A stretch of 7,960 nucleotides of DNA from DATCSE01 sp036568605 (GTDB lineage Bacteria; Pseudomonadota; Gammaproteobacteria; Burkholderiales; Burkholderiaceae_C), in contig DATCSE010000112.1 in the NCBI GenBank assembly GCA_036568605.1, positions 1-7,960 on the forward strand, read 5' to 3'. Below, in pieces: positions 1 through 6,883 of this stretch. The notes under the pieces are model-generated. The model searched no databases and had not been told where the DNA came from. It worked only from the letters and a program-made list of their open reading frames with translations. The position numbers were made by a program, and so were the translations under genes. Position 1 is the first letter of the stretch, and each line of letters starts with the position of its first letter.

Positions 1-2134
1 CCGCCTCGAACGACGGCTTCGAAGCCATCAAGTCGCGCGGCAGGTCGAGCAGCTCCATCGCGCGCCGGTTGCAGACCTCGACGATGCGTTGGGCGTTGAC
101 CATCAGCACGCCCTGCTCCATGCGCTCCAGCGTGGCCTCGAGCAGCTTGGACTTGTCGGTCAGCAGTTCCTGGCTCGCGCGCAACGCCAGCTCGGCGTGC
201 TTGCGCTCGGTCACGTCGCGGCCGACCGAATGCAGCATCGGCCGGCCCGATGGATCGTGCTGCAGCGTGTTGGTCCACGCGACCCAGCGCTCGGCCCCGT
301 CTGCGGCGACCACGCGGTTTTCGCCGGTGGCGGTGGTGCCGGTGACCACGACGTCGGCGATCAGGCGGCGGACGCTGTCGCGGTCGGCCGTCTGCACGTG
401 GTCGAGCAGGTTCGCGCCTATCATGGCCGCCGGCGTGGTGCCGAAGTGCCGCGCATACGCCGGGTTCACGTAGACGAGTTCGCCATCGGGCTTGGCGAGC
501 GATACCAGCTCGGATTGGTCCTCGAGAATCGAACGGATGCGCCGTTCGCTCGCGACCAGCCGGTGCAGCAGCGGCCTCACCTGGCTGTTCTGCACATAGA
601 TCGCCAGCGCCACGATCGCGACCAGCGCGACCACCAGCAGGTTCAGGCGCGCCCGCAGCGGCGCATACAGCGTGTCGACATCGGTCTTCACCGCAAAGCC
701 GAGGCCGAAGTCCCCGAGCGGCGCGTACGCCGAGATCACCTGGATGCTGCGCCCGTCCTTGTGGAACAGCACGCCGCGTTCGCCGAGCAGCGCCCGCGTG
801 ACCGGAATGCCGGGGTTGCCGGCCGCGTCGGACATCGGCGTCACGAACCCTTCGGGCCGCAGCCGGTTCGGCGCGCAGACCGCCTTGTCGCCGTCGCGAC
901 CGCACACCGCGGCGTCGGACGAGTCGCTGGCCGCGCGCAGATCGGCCAGCAGGCGATCGAACAACGGCATGCGCTGCTCCGTGAGCACCCGGCCGACCAC
1001 GCGCCCCTCGGCGACGACATCGCTCTCGACCAGGATCATGTAGCCGTCCTGCCAGGCCAGGGACGCGGCCCGCCCGGCGTTGCGCAGGCGCTGCAGCGTC
1101 TTCGCCTGCGACCGCACCATCGTGCCGGACCTGGCGACGAGCGCACCGTGTGCATCGTAGAACTCGACGCCGGTCAGGTCCTCCGACAGGACGTTCTCGG
1201 CCACCGTCTGCACGAAGGTCCTGGCGAGTGCGTCCTGCGGTGCACGGTCCAGCGTCAGCAGCGCCTGGCGCAGCGCCGGTCGGTTGGCGACCGTCTTGGA
1301 GTACCACAGGCTCACGTCCAGGGCATGGTCCAGCGAGGTCGCGTTGGTCGTCGCGGTGAGCAGCATGTCCTTGGCCACCGAGCGCTCGAACGTGTCGCGC
1401 ATGACCGAGAAGCCGGCGACGCCGCCCGCCAGGGCCACCAGCGTGATCACCGCGATCGAGCGCCGCTTGATGCGCTGATTGATCGCGAGCAGGTCCTGCG
1501 GGTCCAGCGTCAGCGAGGCTTCGTGCAGGGTCCACAGGCCCGCGCCGACGACCGCCAGGCCGAGCGCCGTCACCGGCAGCAGGCGATTGAAGTTCGCCAC
1601 CTGGTACAGCGTTTCCAGCCCGACGAAATAGCCGATCAGCCCGCCCAGGCCGATGACCGACACGGCCAGCACCAGCGCCAGGAACATGAACCGGCGTGCC
1701 CGCGTCGCAGGCCGCTTGAGCAGCCAGAACGCGACCCCGGTGAGCAGGAACGCCAGGCTCGCGTTCGCGGACAGCCGGCCGGGATGCGGATTGGCGGACG
1801 TGGCCGCGTTGCCGGCGCGCACCCAGTCGATTCCGAGCGCGATGCCGGTCGCCCCTTCGATGAGATACCCCAGCGGCAGCGCGATCAGCACCGCGATGCA
1901 GACCGCGGCCAGGCGAGCGAGCCAGACACGTCGGACCGATGGCTGCGATGCCTCGAAGAAGCAGATGCCGATCGCGACGAAGAGCAGCGGATTGGCGAAG
2001 CCCAGGTATTGCGAGTCGGGGATCAGGCGCGTGATCGCGTCGACATCGAACAGCCAGCGCACCGCCTCGGTCACGCCGTACAGGCTGACCAGCAGACCGG
2101 CGACTCGCGGAGCTGAAATGGCGGGCTTGTGCAT
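1..2134 (-). CDS. Multi-pass membrane sensor protein with PAS domains, N-terminal part (C-terminus off window)
   Basis: The frame is open from an ATG at 2134 to the left edge, giving 711 codons with no stop, so the 3' end is missing. Hydrophobic stretches lie near residues 9-28, 45-61, 74-92, 124-139, 149-171, 184-203 and 226-243. Arg/Lys-rich loops at 62-72, 140-148 and 204-225 put the N-terminus in the cytoplasm and residues 244-495 in the periplasm, a CHASE/Cache-like sensor region with a cysteine pair at C411/C420. Helix 496-514 returns to the cytoplasm. A first PAS domain follows (about 528-640, with YVNPAYARHFG and the PAC-type ending GRDVTERKHAE), then a second PAS begins near 666 (GVLMVNAQRIVEVCNRRAMELL). 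The output domain is not visible; a histidine kinase, GGDEF or GGDEF-EAL are all possible. A modest GGAA precedes the start. The ligand cannot be told. The gene is co-oriented with the sugar operon but lies 238 bases beyond it. Confidence 0.87.
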   Translation of the reverse strand, partial: MHKPAISAPRVAGLLVSLYGVTEAVRWLFDVDAITRLIPDSQYLGFANPLLFVAIGICFFEASQPSVRRVWLARLAAVCIAVLIALPLGYLIEGATGIALGIDWVRAGNAATSANPHPGRLSANASLAFLLTGVAFWLLKRPATRARRFMFLALVLAVSVIGLGGLIGYFVGLETLYQVANFNRLLPVTALGLAVVGAGLWTLHEASLTLDPQDLLAINQRIKRRSIAVITLVALAGGVAGFSVMRDTFERSVAKDMLLTATTNATSLDHALDVSLWYSKTVANRPALRQALLTLDRAPQDALARTFVQTVAENVLSEDLTGVEFYDAHGALVARSGTMVRSQAKTLQRLRNAGRAASLAWQDGYMILVESDVVAEGRVVGRVLTEQRMPLFDRLLADLRAASDSSDAAVCGRDGDKAVCAPNRLRPEGFVTPMSDAAGNPGIPVTRALLGERGVLFHKDGRSIQVISAYAPLGDFGLGFAVKTDVDTLYAPLRARLNLLVVALVAIVALAIYVQNSQVRPLLHRLVASERRIRSILEDQSELVSLAKPDGELVYVNPAYARHFGTTPAAMIGANLLDHVQTADRDSVRRLIADVVVTGTTATGENRVVAADGAERWVAWTNTLQHDPSGRPMLHSVGRDVTERKHAELALRASQELLTDKSKLLEATLERMEQGVLMVNAQRIVEVCNRRAMELLDLPRDLMASKPSFEA

Positions 2135-2372
2135 GGAATTTCCGCGCACCCGAAGGCTGCGCGGCCGAGCTCGCGACACGCCCTCGAAACAACGACAACA
2201 ACCAGCTGGCGACAAGCGAAGCGATGCTACCGCGAAGCGTACGCGCCGCCACGCGAAGCGAACGCGGAAATAGGGCCTATCGGCCGCGCCATTTCAAGCG
2301 CGGCCCCACAAGGCGCGACAAGCATCCGCGGCCACCGCACGAACGCGATGGCCCTGTCCGCGCCACGGTTTC
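2135..2372. other. Non-coding gap between mutarotase gene and sensor gene
   Basis: No convincing gene is seen in these 238 bases; the open frames crossing it are Arg-rich shadows. It should hold the 3' end of the sugar operon transcript and the promoter of the sensor gene. It contains a GC-rich inverted repeat at 2282-2305 and three short GCGAAGCG copies at 2216-2223, 2232-2239 and 2253-2260. A weak sigma70-like pair on the minus strand (TTGAAA at 2297-2292, 17 bases, CCTATT at 2274-2269) could serve the sensor gene, but its -10 box matches consensus at only 3 of 6 positions and its -35 box sits in the hairpin loop. Confidence 0.6.
2282..2305 (-). terminator. Possible hairpin terminator after the sugar operon
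   Basis: The arms GGCCGCGC (2282-2289) and GCGCGGCC (2298-2305) are perfectly complementary, leaving an 8-base loop. The structure begins 67 bases after the mutarotase stop codon. A second small inverted repeat, ATAGG-G-CCTAT at 2270-2280, follows on the minus strand. There is no real U tract, only a short TATTT after the second repeat, so this is a weak intrinsic terminator candidate. It could equally be an mRNA-stabilising hairpin or a protein-binding site. Confidence 0.35.
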
Positions 2373-2711
2373 CTACGCGCTCGCGAGGTCGAAGATCAGG
2401 CTCGCCTCGGTCCACTTGCGCCCGGGCGGCGTCCACGGCGTGGCCGCCTGGAAGCGCCACATCAACGCTTCCCACGCGGCGATCCGCGGGTCCTGCGCTT
2501 CGGCGCGCGCCATGCGCTCGGCATCGAAGCGCGCGTCGTCGGTCTCCATGATCATGCACAGGCGCGTGCCGAGCCGGTAGATCTCCATCCCGGTGACGCC
2601 CTGCTCGCGCAGGTGCTGCGTCACCTCGGGCCAGACGGCGCGGTGGTGCGCCTCGTACTGCGCGATCAGCTCCGGATCGTCCTTCAGGTCGAGCAACAGG
2701 CAATGCCGCAT
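2373..2711 (-). CDS. rhaM: RhaM-family (L-rhamnose mutarotase-like) 6-deoxy-sugar mutarotase
   Basis: This 112-residue protein matches the L-rhamnose mutarotase family (RhaM, about 104 residues in E. coli), cytoplasmic enzymes that interconvert alpha and beta anomers of a pyranose sugar. The family motif Y-x3-H-x3-WPE is seen as Y19, H23 and W27-P28-E29; H23 aligns with E. coli His22, the proposed catalytic residue. The aromatic C-terminal part (W80, W85, W93, W100) is also family-like. The ATG at 2711 is supported by CAGGAGA at 2725-2719, 7 bases upstream. It is the last gene of the sugar operon, 28 bases after the SDR stop codon. Because its neighbours are L-fuconate dehydratase and an L-fucose dehydrogenase-like SDR, the natural substrate is probably L-fucose or a related sugar rather than L-rhamnose; that is inference. 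The symbol denotes the family. Confidence 0.88.
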   Translation of the reverse strand: MRHCLLLDLKDDPELIAQYEAHHRAVWPEVTQHLREQGVTGMEIYRLGTRLCMIMETDDARFDAERMARAEAQDPRIAAWEALMWRFQAATPWTPPGRKWTEASLIFDLASA

Positions 2712-2739
2712 AAGGGGGTCTCCTGGGCACGCCTGCGCA

Positions 2740-3516
2740 TCAGGGCAAGGCGCGGTCGAGATGCACGTACCCGCCGTCCGGATGCAGCCACTGCCCGGTC
2801 GTGTGCGACGAACGGTCCGACAGCAGGAAGACCACGAGGTCGGCGATCTCGCGGTCGGTGGTCATGCGATGGCCCAGCGGGATGCGGGCGACGATGCCGG
2901 CGAGCGCCGCGTCCGGATCGGGCCGCGTCTGCAGCCAGCGCCGGTACAGCGGCGTCATCACCTCGGCCGGCAGCACCGCGTTGACGCGCACGCCGTGCGG
3001 CGCCAGCTCGGCCGCCCACTCGCGCGTCAGACCCAGCTGCGCGGCCTTGGCCGCGACATACCCGCTGGTGCCGCCCTGCCCGGTCAGCGCCGTCTTCGAC
3101 GAGATGTTGACGATCGCACCGCGCCGCGCCTTGAGCTGCCCGACGCACAGGTGCGCCAGCACGTAGCAGTGCACCAGGTTCTCGTCGAGCGAGCGCTGGA
3201 ACGCCGCGCGGCCGGCGGCGAGGCCGACGCCGTCGTTCGCGCCGGCGTTGTTGACCAGTGCATCGATGCCGCCGAACTCGGCGACCGTGCGTGCCACCGC
3301 GTCGCTGCACGCAGCGTCGTCGGCCAGCTCGAGCTGGCGGAACGCGAAGCGCGGGCACAGCGCGCGCAGCTCGGCCTCGAACTCGGCCTGCAGCGGGCTG
3401 CGGCCGAAGATGACCGGCACCGCGCCCTCGCGTGCCAGCTGCAGGCTGATCGCGCCGCCGATGCCGGCGCCGCCGCCGGTCACGATGACGATCTTGTCCT
3501 GGAGATGCAGATCCAT
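2740..3516 (-). CDS. SDR-family oxidoreductase, probable L-fucose dehydrogenase
   Basis: This is a classical short-chain dehydrogenase/reductase of 258 residues. Seen directly: the dinucleotide-binding motif T13-GGGAGI-G20, NNAG at 89-92, the catalytic Ser at about S140 in NISSK, and Y153-x3-K157. The start (MDLHLQDK), the NISSKTALTGQG segment, the AEVMTPLYRRW substrate-loop region and the C-terminal DGGYVHLDRAL closely resemble, from memory, the Burkholderia multivorans SDR that oxidises L-fucose to L-fuconolactone with NAD(P)+. It would then catalyse the first oxidation step, feeding a lactonase and the dehydratase encoded just upstream. The alternative role in this pathway is 2-keto-3-deoxy-L-fuconate dehydrogenase, also an SDR. 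The ATG at 3516 has AGGAGC at 3529-3524, 7 bases upstream, and lies 15 bases after the dehydratase stop codon. Confidence 0.85.
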   Translation of the reverse strand: MDLHLQDKIVIVTGGGAGIGGAISLQLAREGAVPVIFGRSPLQAEFEAELRALCPRFAFRQLELADDAACSDAVARTVAEFGGIDALVNNAGANDGVGLAAGRAAFQRSLDENLVHCYVLAHLCVGQLKARRGAIVNISSKTALTGQGGTSGYVAAKAAQLGLTREWAAELAPHGVRVNAVLPAEVMTPLYRRWLQTRPDPDAALAGIVARIPLGHRMTTDREIADLVVFLLSDRSSHTTGQWLHPDGGYVHLDRALP

Positions 3517-3531
3517 CGCCTATGCTCCTGC

Positions 3532-4812
3532 TCAGCCGCGGAATGTGTACTGCGCCAGCGACTGCGCTTTCATCTCGATCGAATACCCCGGGCGCTTCGG
3601 CGGCATGTAGGCCGCATCGCGGATCACGCACGGGTCGACGAAATGCTCGTGCAGATGATCGACGTACTCGATCACCCGGCCCTGCTTGCTGCCGGCGATG
3701 CACAGGTAGTCGATCATCGACAGGTGCTGCACGTACTCGCACAGCCCGACGCCGCCGGCATGCGGGCAGACCTTGAGGCCGTGCTTCGCGGCCATCAGCA
3801 TCACCGCGAGCACTTCGTTGACGCCGCCGAGGCGGCAGGCGTCGATCTGCACGACGTCGATCGCGCCGCGCATGATCAGCTGCTTGAAGACGATGCGGTT
3901 CTGGCACATCTCGCCGCTGGCCACCTGCATCCTCCCGGCCATCGCCTCGCGGATTCGCCGATGGCCTTCAACATCGTCCGGGCTGGTCGGCTCCTCGATG
4001 AACCAGGGCTTCGCGAACGCAAGCTGCGCCAGCCATTCGATCGCCTGGTCCACGTCCCACACCTGGTTCGCATCGATCATCAGCGCGCGCTCGGGGCCTA
4101 TCACCTCGCGCACGATGCGCAGACGGCGGATGTCGTCCTGCAGGTCGCGGCCGACCTTGAGCTTCAGGTGCGAGAAGCCCGCGTCCACCGCCTCCTGCGC
4201 GAGCCGGCGCAGCTTGGCATCGTCGTAGCCCAGCCAGCCGGCCGACGTGGTGTAGCACGGGTAGCCGCGCGCCTCGAGCTCGGCCAGCCGCTCGGCCTTG
4301 CCGATCGCGCGCTCGCGCAGCAGCGCGAGCGCTTCGGTCGGCGTGATGCAGTCGGTGATGTAGCGGAAGTCGATCAGCCGCACCAGCTCCTCGGGGCTCA
4401 TGTCGGCCACCAGCCGCCAGACCGGCTTGCCCTCCGCCTTGGCCCACAGGTCCCAGACCGCGTTGACCACGGCCGCGGTCGCGAGGTGGATCGCGCCCTT
4501 GTCGGGGCCGATCCAGCGCAACTGGCTGTCCGAGGTGACATGGCGCCAGAAGCGGCCCATGTCGGCCGCGATCCATTCGAGCTCGAGCCCGACCACCAGG
4601 TGCTCCATCGCGCGGATCGCGGCGCAGCAGATCTCGTTGCCGCGGCCTATCGTGAAGGTCAGGCCGTGCCCGTCCAGCCCCTCGCGGTCGGTCTCGAGGA
4701 TGACGTAGGCCGCCGAGTAGTCGGGGTCCGGGTTCATCGCGTCGGACCCGTCGAGATGGGCCGAGGTCGGGAAGCGCACGTCCAGGACGCGCATCGAGCG
4801 GATGGTGGTCAT
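3532..4812 (-). CDS. fucD: L-fuconate dehydratase (enolase superfamily)
   Basis: This 426-residue protein belongs to the enolase superfamily, mandelate racemase group, and is very similar along its length to L-fuconate dehydratase and its human homologue ENOSF1. The reaction is L-fuconate to 2-keto-3-deoxy-L-fuconate plus water, Mg-dependent, in the cytoplasm. Seen in the sequence: an N-terminal capping domain (DPDYSAAYV near 29-37, SDSQLRWIGPDKG near 94-106), the K217-x-K219 motif in LKLKVGRD, metal ligands D247, E273 and E301, N249 in DANQ, and the D324/H351 dyad (VCPHAGGVGLCE). IEYVDHLHEHF near 381-391 and MPPKRPGYS are hallmarks of this subfamily. The chosen ATG at 4812 lies 7 bases after the binding-protein stop codon; upstream codons would run into that gene. 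No good Shine-Dalgarno is visible, so translational coupling is likely. M7 is a possible alternative start. Confidence 0.94.
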   Translation of the reverse strand: MTTIRSMRVLDVRFPTSAHLDGSDAMNPDPDYSAAYVILETDREGLDGHGLTFTIGRGNEICCAAIRAMEHLVVGLELEWIAADMGRFWRHVTSDSQLRWIGPDKGAIHLATAAVVNAVWDLWAKAEGKPVWRLVADMSPEELVRLIDFRYITDCITPTEALALLRERAIGKAERLAELEARGYPCYTTSAGWLGYDDAKLRRLAQEAVDAGFSHLKLKVGRDLQDDIRRLRIVREVIGPERALMIDANQVWDVDQAIEWLAQLAFAKPWFIEEPTSPDDVEGHRRIREAMAGRMQVASGEMCQNRIVFKQLIMRGAIDVVQIDACRLGGVNEVLAVMLMAAKHGLKVCPHAGGVGLCEYVQHLSMIDYLCIAGSKQGRVIEYVDHLHEHFVDPCVIRDAAYMPPKRPGYSIEMKAQSLAQYTFRG

Positions 4813-4819
4813 CGGCGGA

Positions 4820-5767
4820 TCAGTCGTACAGCACCGCGGCGATCTTGGGATCGGCAATGTTGGTCTTGTCGTACCAGTAGAACCCGGTGTCGATCACCTT
4901 GGGCTGCGTCTCGCCCTTCAGCGCCTTCACCGCGGCCTCGACGGTCTTGTAGCCGATGCCCACCGGGTTCTGCGTGATCGCGCCGGCCATGCTGCCGTCC
5001 TTGATCGCGTCCTTCTGCTGCTTGCCCGAGTCGTAGCCGATGATCACGAGCTTGCGCTTCATCTCCTTCGAGCCGTTGACCACGCCGATCGCCGAACCTT
5101 CGTTCGCGCCGAACATGCCCTTCAGGTTCGGGTTGGCCTGCAGGATGGACTTGGTGATCTCGGTGGATTTCAGGTGGTCGCCGCCGCCGTACTGCACGCT
5201 GACGACCTTGATGTTCGGGTAGGTCGACTTCATGCGGCCGACGAAGCCCTCGACGCGGTCGATGCCGGTGCGGCTGGTCTGGTCGTGCGCGACGACCGCG
5301 ACCTCGCCGGCCTTGCCGATCAGCTCGGCCATCTTGTCGGCGGCGAGCGCGGCGGCGGCCTTGTTGTCGGTGGTCGCGGTCGTGACCGGGATGTCGCTGT
5401 CCACGCCCGAGTCGAACGCGATCACCGGGATCTTCGCCGCCTGCGCCTTCTTCAGCAGCGGGATCGCGGCTTTGCTGTCCAGCGCCGCGAAGCCGATCGC
5501 CTTCGGGTTCTTCGCGAGCGCGGCCGACAGCATGTCGATCTGCTTGTCGACCATCGCCTCGGTCTCGGGACCTTCGAAGGTCACCTTGACATTCAGGTCC
5601 TTCGCGGCCTGCTCGGCGCCGGACTTCACGGCCTGCCAGAACTGGTGCTGGAAGCCCTTGGACACCAGCGGGATGTAGGGCTGCTGCTGGGCCAGCGCAG
5701 CCCCGCTGCTCACGGCCAGCGCGGCGCCCAGGCCGAGGGCGATGCTCAATGCGCGTCTTGCGATCAT
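4820..5767 (-). CDS. Periplasmic sugar-binding protein of ABC transporter (RbsB-like)
   Basis: This 315-residue precursor is a type I periplasmic binding protein of the ribose/galactose (Peripla_BP_4) group, which captures a sugar in the periplasm and delivers it to the permease. A signal peptide is clear: MIARR, a hydrophobic core and an ALA cleavage site at 24-26, giving a mature start of QQQ. Positions corresponding to sugar contacts of RbsB can be picked out: F39 to W44 (GFQHQFW), D119 (AFDSG), R166 (QTSRTG), N222 (GANEGS), D246 (GYDSG) and Q266 (AITQNP). By context the ligand is probably L-fucose, but the sequence alone does not show this. The frame is open further upstream, but ATG 5767 is preferred because it begins the signal peptide and has GGAGA 6 bases upstream. 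It lies 59 bases after the permease and 7 bases before the dehydratase. Confidence 0.92.
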   Translation of the reverse strand: MIARRALSIALGLGAALAVSSGAALAQQQPYIPLVSKGFQHQFWQAVKSGAEQAAKDLNVKVTFEGPETEAMVDKQIDMLSAALAKNPKAIGFAALDSKAAIPLLKKAQAAKIPVIAFDSGVDSDIPVTTATTDNKAAAALAADKMAELIGKAGEVAVVAHDQTSRTGIDRVEGFVGRMKSTYPNIKVVSVQYGGGDHLKSTEITKSILQANPNLKGMFGANEGSAIGVVNGSKEMKRKLVIIGYDSGKQQKDAIKDGSMAGAITQNPVGIGYKTVEAAVKALKGETQPKVIDTGFYWYDKTNIADPKIAAVLYD

Positions 5768-5773
5768 GGAATG

Positions 5774-5778
5774 TCTCC
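5774..5778 (-). promoter_or_regulatory. Ribosome binding site of the sugar-binding protein gene
   Basis: GGAGA on the minus strand lies 6 bases before the ATG at 5767. It fixes the start to the codon that opens the signal peptide, rather than the in-frame start at 5902, which would overlap the permease gene. Confidence 0.7.
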
Positions 5779-5826
5779 GGTTTGTCGTGGTGGGAAGGGA
5801 CACGGGGAACGAAATCCGCATGGCGC

Positions 5827-6879
5827 TCAGCCGCCGCGGCGGCGCAGGATGTCGGTGTAGACCGCGAGAATGATGATCACGCCAGTCACGACGGTCTGCC
5901 ACTCCTGCGCGACCGACAGGATGCGCAGGCCGTTGGTCAGCACGCTCATGATGAACGCGCCGATGATGGTGCCGAGGATGGTGCCGGTGCCGCCGCTCAA
6001 CGAGGTGCCGCCGATCACGACCGCGGCGATCGCATCGAGCTCGTAGCCCTGCCCCAGCGCCGGCTGCGCCGAGTTCAGCCTGGATGCGATCAGCAGCCCG
6101 GCGATGCCGCAGATGCCGCCGCTGACCGAGTAGACGACGATCTTCCAGAAGTCGACGTTGACGCCGGACAGGCGCACCGCCTCCTCGTTGCTGCCCAGCG
6201 CGAAGGTGTAGCGGCCCAGCAGCGTCTTGTTCAGCACGATGCCGGCGGCGATCGCGACCAGGAACAGGATCAGCACCGCGTTCGGGATCGGCAGCGCCGG
6301 AATGAAGTAGCCGATCAGCGACTCCTGCGAGATCGTCGGGAACTCCGGCGTGTCGTTGAAGTAGATCGGCTTGGTGCCCGAGATCACCAGCGACAGGCCC
6401 TTGAGCAGCATCATCATGCCCAAGGTCGCGATGAACGGCGGGATCTTCAGCTTCGCGATCAGCATCCCGGAGACGAAGCCGCTCAACGCGCCGAAGAAGA
6501 TCGCCGCGAAGATGCCGAACCAGATCGGCAGCCCGAGGTAGGTCAGCGCCACGCCGGCCATCACCGCGCAGAACGTCATCAGCGTGCCGACCGACAGGTC
6601 GATGCCCGACGTGATGATCACGAAGGTGCAGGCGATCGCGAGCACGCCGTTGACCGCGGTGGCCTGCAGGATCGCGACCAGGTTGTCGGTCTGCATGAAG
6701 TTCGGCGAGGCGAAGCCGAAGAAGAGCATCAGCATCAAGAGGCTCGCGAACGCGAGCAGCTTCTGGCGCGTCGCCGGGCGGAACAGCCGGCTCTTCAGCG
6801 CCGCCAGCAGGCCGAGGTTCGCGACGGGCATCTCGGCGCTGCCGACGCTGCCCACGGGTCCGGTGGTCGTCTTGTCCAT
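5827..6879 (-). CDS. Sugar ABC transporter permease (RbsC-like)
   Basis: This 350-residue integral membrane protein belongs to the BPD_transp_2 family (RbsC, AraH, XylH), which forms the inner-membrane channel of sugar ABC importers. Many hydrophobic helices follow a polar N-terminus of about 40 residues. Family motifs seen are ITSGIDLSVG (89-98), the KIPPFIATLGMM segment (145-156), the cytoplasmic loop ALGSNEEAVRLSGVN (227-241), which contacts the ATPase, and GYELDAIAAVVIGGTSLSGG (278-297). The length is usual for the family, with a slightly long N-terminal tail. The ATG at 6879 is only 4 bases after the ATPase stop codon; the upstream GGA is a weak ribosome site, so coupled translation is likely. 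It works with the ATPase and binding protein on either side. Confidence 0.94.
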   Translation of the reverse strand: MDKTTTGPVGSVGSAEMPVANLGLLAALKSRLFRPATRQKLLAFASLLMLMLFFGFASPNFMQTDNLVAILQATAVNGVLAIACTFVIITSGIDLSVGTLMTFCAVMAGVALTYLGLPIWFGIFAAIFFGALSGFVSGMLIAKLKIPPFIATLGMMMLLKGLSLVISGTKPIYFNDTPEFPTISQESLIGYFIPALPIPNAVLILFLVAIAAGIVLNKTLLGRYTFALGSNEEAVRLSGVNVDFWKIVVYSVSGGICGIAGLLIASRLNSAQPALGQGYELDAIAAVVIGGTSLSGGTGTILGTIIGAFIMSVLTNGLRILSVAQEWQTVVTGVIIILAVYTDILRRRGG

Positions 6880-6883
6880 GGTG

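Noticed and set aside
89..2116. Long open frame of 675 codons on the plus strand
   Set aside because: It is antisense to the sensor gene. Its product is rich in Arg, His, Gln, Asp and Ala with no domain, as expected for a shadow of a high-GC gene. The minus-strand frame encodes recognisable PAS domains and membrane helices.
2269..2297. Sigma70-like promoter on the minus strand (TTGAAA, 17 bases, CCTATT)
   Set aside because: The -10 box matches consensus at only 3 of 6 positions and the -35 box lies in a hairpin loop; too weak to annotate as a separate feature.
2684..3907. Minus-strand open frame of 407 codons overlapping the SDR and dehydratase genes
   Set aside because: It is in another frame of the same strand and its Arg/Ala/Pro-rich product lacks motifs, while the overlapped SDR and dehydratase frames carry full active-site motifs.
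2593..4977. Long open frame of 794 codons on the plus strand
   Set aside because: It runs antisense across the mutarotase, SDR, dehydratase and end of the binding-protein gene, all with clear family motifs. Its low-complexity Arg/His/Ala/Asp-rich product has no recognisable domain.
5768..5826. Possible terminator or regulatory hairpin in the 59-base gap between permease and binding-protein genes
   Set aside because: No strong inverted repeat or U tract was found; apart from the ribosome binding site nothing distinct is visible.
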